A stretch of 64,000 nt of DNA from Palsa-504 sp963756575. GTDB taxonomy: Bacteria; Actinomycetota; Actinomycetes; Streptosporangiales; Streptosporangiaceae. A program made the position numbers and the translations under genes. The notes under the pieces are model-generated. The model made no database searches. It was not told where the DNA came from and worked only from the letters and a program-made list of their open reading frames with translations. Positions 58,292-64,000 of the stretch are shown piece after piece. The stretch covers positions 930,001 to 994,000 of the forward strand of contig CAVWOM010000021.1 of the NCBI GenBank assembly GCA_963756575.1, read 5' to 3'. The stretch's first letter is position 1. Each line of letters opens with the position of its first letter.

Positions 58292-60333
58292 TGGGTCCCT
58301 CCCTGGGATGGGGCGGTTTCACTCAGCTGGATGGTTCGTAGTTCGGTCAGCGGGATGTGACAGCGGATCAGGTGACCCGGCTCGCCTTCGAGCAAGGGGG
58401 GTTCGGTCGATTCGCAGATCCCGGTGGGCAGCCTGCGCGGACAGCGGGTGTGGAACACGCAGCCACCGGGTGGATCGGCCGCGGAGGGGATCTCGCCCTC
58501 CAGCTTGATCCGGTCGGGACGCTGGCCATCCAGCGACGGCACCGCCGAGAACAAGGCCTCGGTGTACGGGTGGTGCGGACCGGTGAAGACGGTCTCGGCC
58601 GGGCCGACCTCCATCACCCGGCCGAGGTAGAGCACGACGATCCGGTCCGACAGGTACCGGACCAGGCCGAGGTCGTGTGAGATGAACAGGTAGGTGGCGT
58701 GCTCCTGCTGCTGCAGGTCGGCCAGCAGGTTGAGGATGGCCGCCTGCACCGACACGTCGAGCGCCGAGGTCGGCTCGTCGCAGACCACCATCTCGGGCCG
58801 GGCGCCGAAGGCCCGGGCGATCGCCACCCGCTGCTTCAGGCCGCCGGACAGCTGGCCCGGGCGCAGCGGCAGGTGGCGGTCCTCCAGCCGGACCGAGGCG
58901 ATCAGCTCGGCCAGCCGGTCCCGCAGCGCCGTCCCGGACAGCCCGGCCAGCCGGGTCAGCGGCCGGCTGATCAGGCTGCGCACCGTGTGCCGCCGGTTCA
59001 GCGCCGAGTCGGGGTTCTGGAACACGATCTGCAGCGCGCGCAGGGTTTCCCGGGGCCGCCGCCGCGCGTCCGGGCTGAGCGGCTTGCCCTCCAGCGTGAT
59101 GACCGAGCCCTGATCGGCCACGGTCAGCCCGAGCAGCACCCGGGCCAGCGTGGTCTTGCCGCTGCCCGACTCGCCGACCAGGCCGAGCGTCTCGCCCCGC
59201 AGGACCTCCAGGTCCACCCCGGCCAGCGCCTGGACGCCGCCGCCGAAGGTCTTCGACAGCTTCTCTATCCTCACCAGCGGGCCGCCGATCCCGTCGGTGG
59301 CCAGCGCCGCCAGCGACGACGGGGTGGCCCGGGGCAGTTCCGGCGCCTGCTCGTGGAAGAAACAGCGCGACGTCCGCACCTCGCTGATGTCGAAGAACGG
59401 CGGATCCTCGGTCCGGCAGCGATCCTGGGCGAGCGCGCACCGCGGGGCGAAGATGCACCCGGTCATGTGGTGGCCGGGCGTGGGCAGGAAGCCGGGGATG
59501 GTGTCCAGCCGGTCGCGGTCCTTGCGCTGGCCGCGCCGCGGGATGCAGCGCAGCAGCCCCACCGTGTACGGATGCCGCGGGTCGTCGAACACCTGCCGGG
59601 CCGGGCCCTCTTCCACCAGCTCGCCCGCGTAGAGCACCCCGACCCGGTCGCACATCTTGGCGATCACGGCCAGGTTGTGGCTGATGAACAGGACCGAGGT
59701 GTCGAACTCCTGGCGCAGCGCCGCGACCAGGTCGAGCACCTCGGCCTCGACGGTCGCGTCGAGCGCCGTGGTCGGCTCGTCCAGGATCAGCAGCGACGGC
59801 GAGACGGCCAGCGCCATCGCGATCACCACCCGCTGCGCCATCCCGCCGGACAGCTCGTGCGGGTACCGCTGCATGACCCGGGACGGGTCGGAGATCTGCA
59901 CCTTGCGCAGCATGTCCTGGGCCGACGCGGTCGCCTCGTCGGAGGACTGGCCGGCCACCTCGAAGACCTCGGCGATCTGCCGGCCCGCCCGGATCGACGG
60001 GTTCAGCGCCCGGCCGGGCTCCTGGTAGACCATGGAGACGGTCTTGGCCCGCAGCTCGCGCAGGTCCCCCTTGCCCATGCCGAGCGGGTCCTGCCCGTTG
60101 ATGCGAACCGTGCCGGCGCTCACCCGGCCGTTGCGGGGCAGGTACTTGACCAGGGCGAGCGCCACCGTGGACTTGCCCGACCCCGACTCGCCGACCAGCC
60201 CGTAGGACTCGCCCCGGCCGATGGAGAAGGACACGTCCCGCAGCGCCCGGCGATCTTGCCCGCGCACCTGGTACGACACGTCCATGTGCGAGACGACCAG
60301 CGCCCGGTCGTCCCCGCTGTCAGTCTCACTCAT
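58288..60333 (-). CDS. Fused double ABC ATPase of a dipeptide-type importer (DppD-DppF)
   Basis: A 681-residue fusion of the two ATPases that are usually separate. The first half has Walker A GESGSGKST (48-56), signature LSGGMAQR and Walker B LLILDEPTTALD, ending in an oligopeptide C-terminal cysteine region (GCIFAPRCALAQDRC). The second has Walker A GESGSGKTT near 385, signature LSGGLKQR, VVCDEPTSALD and a second GGCVFHTRCPRRLP region. The ATG at 60333 overlaps the stop of the permease (ATGA). The two cysteine regions may bind a [4Fe-4S] cluster, as in known DppD/F structures. Confidence 0.93.
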   Translation of the reverse strand: MSETDSGDDRALVVSHMDVSYQVRGQDRRALRDVSFSIGRGESYGLVGESGSGKSTVALALVKYLPRNGRVSAGTVRINGQDPLGMGKGDLRELRAKTVSMVYQEPGRALNPSIRAGRQIAEVFEVAGQSSDEATASAQDMLRKVQISDPSRVMQRYPHELSGGMAQRVVIAMALAVSPSLLILDEPTTALDATVEAEVLDLVAALRQEFDTSVLFISHNLAVIAKMCDRVGVLYAGELVEEGPARQVFDDPRHPYTVGLLRCIPRRGQRKDRDRLDTIPGFLPTPGHHMTGCIFAPRCALAQDRCRTEDPPFFDISEVRTSRCFFHEQAPELPRATPSSLAALATDGIGGPLVRIEKLSKTFGGGVQALAGVDLEVLRGETLGLVGESGSGKTTLARVLLGLTVADQGSVITLEGKPLSPDARRRPRETLRALQIVFQNPDSALNRRHTVRSLISRPLTRLAGLSGTALRDRLAELIASVRLEDRHLPLRPGQLSGGLKQRVAIARAFGARPEMVVCDEPTSALDVSVQAAILNLLADLQQQEHATYLFISHDLGLVRYLSDRIVVLYLGRVMEVGPAETVFTGPHHPYTEALFSAVPSLDGQRPDRIKLEGEIPSAADPPGGCVFHTRCPRRLPTGICESTEPPLLEGEPGHLIRCHIPLTELRTIQLSETAPSQGGTH

Positions 60334-61175
60334 CCGTTCAGCACCTGCTCGATCGAGTCGGTGATCAGGTTGACCGCGATCACCAGGGAGGCGATGGCGA
60401 GCGCCGGGAACAGCACCTGCCACCAGTAGCCCGCCAGCAGGCCGCTGTAGTCGGCCGCGATGTCCGCCCCCCAGTCGGGCGTCGGCGGCTGGACGCCGAA
60501 GCCGAGGAAGGACAGCGTGGCCACGGCGAACACCGCGTAGCCGAGCCGGACGGTGAACTCCACCAAGATGGCGGGCATGACGTTCGGCAAGATCTCGCGG
60601 AACATGATCCGCAGCGGTCTCTCACCCAGCAGCCGGGCCGACGACAGGTAGTCCAGGTTCCGCTCGGTCAGCACCGCGGCGCGGACCGTGCGCGCGATCA
60701 GCGGCGTGAAGATCAGGCCGATGACGACGATCAGCGTGGTCTTGGACGGGCCGAGGGCCACGATGAACAAGAACGCGATGATGACCGCCGGCAGCGCCAG
60801 CACGGCCTCCACGATCCGCCCGACGATCAGGTCGAACACGCCGCCGAGATAGCCCATGGCCAGCCCCAGGGCGGTACCGAGGACGGTGCCGAGGATGGTC
60901 GCGAGCGGGGTGACGATCAAGATGTCGCTCGCCCCGACCAGGACCCGGGAGAGCACGTCCCGGCCCAGCGTGTCGGTGCCGAACCAGTGCGAGCCCGACG
61001 GAGCGGCGTTGTTGAACAGCAGTTGCTGCGCGAGCGGGTTGAACGGCGCGATCGAGTGCCCGAAGATCGCGCAGACCACCCAGAACAAGATGATGAAGGC
61101 GCCGATCACAAACGTCGCCCGGCGCAGCAGCAGCCGCCAGACCGCCCGGGGCACGGCGGCCGTGGGCGCCGCCAC
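60330..61175 (-). CDS. ABC importer permease (DppC type)
   Basis: A 281-residue BPD_transp_1 permease with six helices and the EAA-like loop LPAVIIAFLFIVALGPSK and RTVRAAVLTERNLDYLSSAR. The N-terminal APFNPLAQQLLFNNAAPSGS, HWFGTDTLGRDVLSRVLVGA is typical of DppC. As read it starts at GTG 61175 with a weak ribosome site. An ATG at 61267, overlapping the dppB stop region, would start MTDITAAAGGAAPLEPGGSI and join this frame if one base were added near 61200, so the true N-terminus may be about 31 residues longer. Confidence 0.9.
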   Translation of the reverse strand: MAAPTAAVPRAVWRLLLRRATFVIGAFIILFWVVCAIFGHSIAPFNPLAQQLLFNNAAPSGSHWFGTDTLGRDVLSRVLVGASDILIVTPLATILGTVLGTALGLAMGYLGGVFDLIVGRIVEAVLALPAVIIAFLFIVALGPSKTTLIVVIGLIFTPLIARTVRAAVLTERNLDYLSSARLLGERPLRIMFREILPNVMPAILVEFTVRLGYAVFAVATLSFLGFGVQPPTPDWGADIAADYSGLLAGYWWQVLFPALAIASLVIAVNLITDSIEQVLNG

Positions 61176-61259
61176 CGCGACCGTGCCGCCGGCCGGCCCA
61201 ATGGCCCGATCGATCCGCCTGGCTCCAGTGGCGCCGCGCCGCCGGCGGCCGCCGTGATG

Positions 61260-62216
61260 TCAGTCATTGCTGCCCCCGATCCGCAGCCGCGGGTTGAGCG
61301 CGATCAGCAGCAGGTCTGCCGCCAGCGTGGCCAGCACGTAGACCACGCCGATGGTGAGCACGCCGGCTTCCAGCATCGCGAAGTCCTTGGCCTGGGCCGC
61401 CTTGAAGATCAGGTTGCCGATGCCCTGGTAGTTGAACAGGTCCTCGACCACGACCAGGCCGCCGATGAGGTACCCGGTCTGGGTCGCGATGACCGTGATG
61501 GTGGGCAGCAGCGAGTTGCGCAGGATGTGCCGCCGGATCACGGTGGTCCGGGGCAGCCCCTTGAGCACCGCCGTCCGGGCGTAGTCAGAGTTGAGCGCCT
61601 CGATCGTCCCCGCCCTGGCCATCCGGGCGATATACCCGAAGAGCACGAAGACAAGCGGTATGGCCGGCAAGATCAGGTGCCGGAACTGGTTGAAGTCCCC
61701 GGCGCTCGCGCCGGCCGAGGCGGTCACCGGCAGCACCTTCAGCGTCACGCCGAATATCACGATGAGTACGATTCCGGACACGAACTCGGGCACGGTCGCC
61801 AAGGAAAGTCCGGTAACAGAAATAATCCGGTCAAGAACGCGGCCCGCGTTAAGCGCGGCGATCACGCCGCCGATGATGCCCAGTGGCACGACGATCACGA
61901 ACGCCAGCGCGGCCAGCTTGACCGAATTGATGAGCGCGGCCCGGACGAAAGGCTCGACCGCGGACTGGTAGGCGTACGAGGTGCCGAAATTCCCGCGCAG
62001 GAGCCCGCCGAGCCAGTCAAGGTACCTGGTCAGGAGCGGCTGGTCGACGCCGAGCTTATGGTCGAGGGCCTGTACTGCGCTTTTCGCGGCGAACGGCCCG
62101 AGGATGGCCCGACCGGGATCACCGGGGAGAATCTGGCCGGCGAAGAATACGATCAGACTGAGAATCCACAACGTAAGCACCATCAGTCCGAGGCGCCTCA
62201 GAAGGAACATAGCCAT
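61260..62216 (-). CDS. ABC importer permease (DppB type)
   Basis: A 318-residue permease with FLLRRLGLMVLTLWILSLIV at the N-terminus, LGVDQPLLTRYLDWLGGLLR, GNFGTSYAYQSAV, the EAA loop RMARAGTIEALNSDYARTAV followed by LKGLPRTTVIRRHILRNSLL, and the GLVVVEDLFNYQGIG block. The ATG at 62216 has AAGGAGG 6 bases upstream. It is the first gene of the operon B-C-DF-A, divergent from the ammonia-lyase-like remnant. Confidence 0.94.
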   Translation of the reverse strand: MAMFLLRRLGLMVLTLWILSLIVFFAGQILPGDPGRAILGPFAAKSAVQALDHKLGVDQPLLTRYLDWLGGLLRGNFGTSYAYQSAVEPFVRAALINSVKLAALAFVIVVPLGIIGGVIAALNAGRVLDRIISVTGLSLATVPEFVSGIVLIVIFGVTLKVLPVTASAGASAGDFNQFRHLILPAIPLVFVLFGYIARMARAGTIEALNSDYARTAVLKGLPRTTVIRRHILRNSLLPTITVIATQTGYLIGGLVVVEDLFNYQGIGNLIFKAAQAKDFAMLEAGVLTIGVVYVLATLAADLLLIALNPRLRIGGSND

Positions 62217-62302
62217 CTCTGGCCTCCTTGATGCTGGTCCGCCCCACGTGAAACGCCCTCGGGCGGCAAAGCCTAGCTCAGTTATAGATGGGGGATCAAT
62301 TA

Positions 62303-62827
62303 ATGACGATCAGGCTCAATGGAAGTGATCTGACTGTTACGCAGGTCGTGGCAGTCGCACGGCACGGCGAGGCGGTCGCGCTGGCCCCCGGGGCGATCGC
62401 CGCCATGAGCCGCGCGCGGGCCGTCGTCCAGGACGTTCTCGCAGGTGGCGAGCCGGTCTACGGGCTGACCACGGGGGTGGGGGAGCGGAAGGCGTTCCTG
62501 CTCGATCCGGCCGAGCGGCAGCGGTTCAACTCTTGGAGCTCGAGCTCAACTCCTCGCGGTCCAACCCGGTCGTGGTGCCGCCGGCCGGCCGACATGACCA
62601 GCCTGTGCGCCCGGGTCGCGGCCATCGAGTTCGTCGTCGCCGCCCAGGCCATCGACCTGCGCGCGCTCGGCCCCAGCGGCCTGGGCGAGCTCGGCGCCGG
62701 CACCGGCCGCGCCTACCGGCTGATCCGGGAGCTCGTCCCGTTCACCCAGGCCGACGGCACGTTCCCGGCCGACCTGGAACCCGTGGTCGACCTGGTCACC
62801 CGAGGCGACCTCACCCCAGCCGCTTGA
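62303..62827 (+). pseudogene. Histidine/aromatic ammonia-lyase remnant with two internal deletions
   Basis: The N-terminal block (LAPGAIAAMSRARAVVQDVL, GGEPVYGLTTGVGERKAFLL) is that of the HAL/PAL family. After RQRFN the sequence jumps to LELNSSRSNPVVVPPAG in another frame, a motif from the middle of the enzyme, then to MTSLCARVAAIEFVVAAQAI and LGAGTGRAYRLIRELVPF of the C-terminus in the first frame. About 175 residues remain of roughly 500. The Ala-Ser-Gly triad that forms the MIO cofactor is gone, so it cannot be active. ATG 62303 has GGGGGA 7 bases upstream. Decay or collapsed assembly. Confidence 0.85.
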
Positions 62828-62980
62828 CCGGCTGCGCTCCGCGGTTACGATGACCGCGTGCCGCCCGGACAAATCCGCCCGAGCTTCGCCGGCGCCAGCG
62901 CCGGCGGCAGTATCGGCGGCGGCCTCGGGGCAGCGCACCTGCCAGCCGCCTGTTGACCCCCCGCGCCGGAGCCCTCCTCA

Positions 62981-64000
62981 TGCCCCAGATTGACGGGTTT
63001 GTCATCACCGCGAAGCCCGCCGTGTACTTCGGCCCCGGCGCGATCGGCGAGCTGCCCGGCGTCGTCCGGGCCGTCGGCGCGAGTCAGGCGGTGGTGGTGA
63101 CCGACGCGGCCCTGGCCGCGGACCCGGTCATCGAGACGGTGCTGAACGCCCTGACCGACGCGGGCCTGCCCGCCCGCGTGTTCGCCGGCCTGCACCCCGC
63201 ACCCACCCCCGCTGACCTGGCCGCCGGCGCCGACGCCGTAGCCCAGGCCGCGGCTGACGCCGCCTCCACCGCCGCCGCCTCCACCGCCGCCGCCGCCGTA
63301 GCCGCCATGCTCCGCCCCTCCGCCCCCCTCCACCCCTCCGCGCTCCGCCCCTCCGCGCCGCTCCACCCCTCGGCGTCCCGCCCCGCGCCGCTCCAGCCCT
63401 CGGCCTCCCGCCCCTCCGCACCGCTCCAGCCCTTCGCGTCCCACGCCGCCCGCTCCGGCTCTTTCTCCTACGGGACCCACTCCGCCACCGGGCCTGCCTC
63501 CGGTCCCGCCGCTTCCGTCGCGCCCGCGAGCCCCGCCGGCCCGCGGATCGTGCTGGTGGCGGTCGGCGGCGAGGCGGCCATCGACGCGGCCAAGGGCATC
63601 GCGATCGCCGCCGTCAACCCGCAGCGCGGCCGGGACCTGGACTGCCGCCATGACCTCGCGGTGCCCGCGCTGCCGATCGTGGCGGTGCCGACGACCGCCG
63701 GGACCGGCGCCGAGACCAGCGCCTTCGGCCTGGTCACCGATCCGGACGACGGCCAGGTCTTCCCCGTAGGCCACGCCAGCACGATGCCGGCCGCCGCGAT
63801 CCTCGACCCGGACCTGACCGCCGGGCTGCCCCCGGCCGTGACCGCCGCCAGCGGCCTGGACGTGCTGACCCGCGCGCTGGAGTCCTACCTGTCGCCGCGC
63901 GCCAACCCGTGGTCGGACGGGATCGCGCTGCAGGTGATCCGCATGGTCGCGGCCAGCCTGCCGCAGGCCGTCACGGACGGCGCCGACATCGCGGCCCGGT
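62981..64000 (+). CDS. Iron-type alcohol dehydrogenase, N-terminal part, with low-complexity insertion
   Basis: The gene runs off the right edge. ITAKPAVYFGPGAIGELPGV, LHPAPTPADLAAGADAV, LPIVAVPTTAGTGAETSAFG and ILDPDLTAGLPPAVTAASGL with LDVLTRALESYLSPRANPWS are those of group III (Fe-type) dehydrogenases. Between the first Rossmann strands and VLVAVGGEAAIDAAKGIAIA, where family members read GGGSxxDxAK, an Ala/Ser/Pro-rich insert of about 80 residues is present, and GGGS is changed to VGGEAA. ATG 62981 has GGAG 8 bases upstream. NAD binding may be affected. Bases 62828-62980 show no gene. Confidence 0.85.
63300..63435 (+). repeat. Degenerate Ser/Pro/Ala tandem repeat inside the dehydrogenase
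   Basis: Repeated units around CGCCCCTCCGCGCCGCTCC encode RPSAPLHPSALRPSAPLHPS and related residues. The repeat keeps the frame open and looks like expanded microsatellite-type DNA within a conserved enzyme. Confidence 0.7.

Noticed and set aside
58699..60429. Long plus-strand open frame opposite the fused ABC ATPase
   Set aside because: Antisense shadow; the minus strand carries two full ABC domains.
1..64000. CRISPR arrays, tRNA/rRNA genes, transposases or phage genes
   Set aside because: I looked for direct-repeat arrays, tRNA-like cloverleaf ends and transposase or integrase motifs in the plausible proteins and saw none.

Overview
The window is high-GC, actinomycete-type chromosomal DNA. 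Third codon positions are almost all G or C, GTG and TTG starts are common, and many genes are joined by 4-base GTGA/ATGA/TTGA overlaps. Markers of an actinomycete are SigR/RsrA, WhiB1, PdtaS, the hybrid 2-oxoglutarate decarboxylase Kgd, a TB7.3-type biotin protein, DUF397 and DUF5753 proteins, a CvnA-like kinase, DUF6104 and nickel superoxide dismutase. The mix resembles the Streptomyces/Streptosporangiales side more than Mycobacterium. I cannot name a genus.

Layout. 1-6100: a methyltransferase fragment, sigR-rsrA, two membrane HD-GYP proteins, and a biotin carboxylase with its biotin carrier. 6100-13625: a frameshifted acetolactate-synthase-like gene, a GNAT/membrane pair, and a cyclase with two amino-acid permeases. 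14190-18193: a CvnA-like kinase (frameshifted) and a membrane-anchored CbbX-type AAA+ ATPase, separated by hairpin repeats. 18212-24606: a monocarboxylate symporter operon and biotin genes (bioD, bioF) interrupted by a DasR-like regulator and an XRE/DUF397 cassette. 24645-29833: pdtaS, whiB1, a lipid kinase, and a SigB/F-type sigma factor with its anti-sigma. 30144-36180: sodN/sodX, a third permease, malic enzyme and an oxidoreductase. 36225-46471: PadR/DUF4097, DUF6104/kgd and a large Asp-box surface protein. 46691-54679: nitrilase, DapC-like aminotransferase, a two-component system, methyltransferases, and an operon of glycosyltransferase, methyltransferase and terpene-cyclase-like protein. 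54763-64000: a broken amidohydrolase, a VIT-family protein, a complete dipeptide-type ABC operon, a gutted histidine-ammonia-lyase-like gene and the start of an iron-type alcohol dehydrogenase.

The order sigR, rsrA, biotin protein, pdtaS, whiB1, lipid kinase matches my recollection of M. tuberculosis Rv3223c-Rv3218, but here it is spread over 27 kb with many inserted genes. Themes are thiol-oxidative and envelope stress control (SigR, WhiB1, PdtaS, SigF-type, Ni-SOD, PadR) and uptake and use of amino acids, peptides and organic acids.

Eight loci are not intact. Several carry single-base indels that restore a whole number of codons when corrected (6105-7758, 14190-16338, 22033-22968, 26912-27851), which looks like sequencing error in GC-rich DNA. 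Two others (54763-55707, 62303-62827) have lost well over 100 codons and look like real gene decay or assembly collapse. The observations I rate highest are the membrane-anchored CbbX-like ATPase without a Rubisco neighbour, the SigR-type promoter that appears to start transcription at a longer leaderless SigR form, the PadR promoter dyad, and the three-gene glycosyltransferase/methyltransferase/cyclase-like operon.
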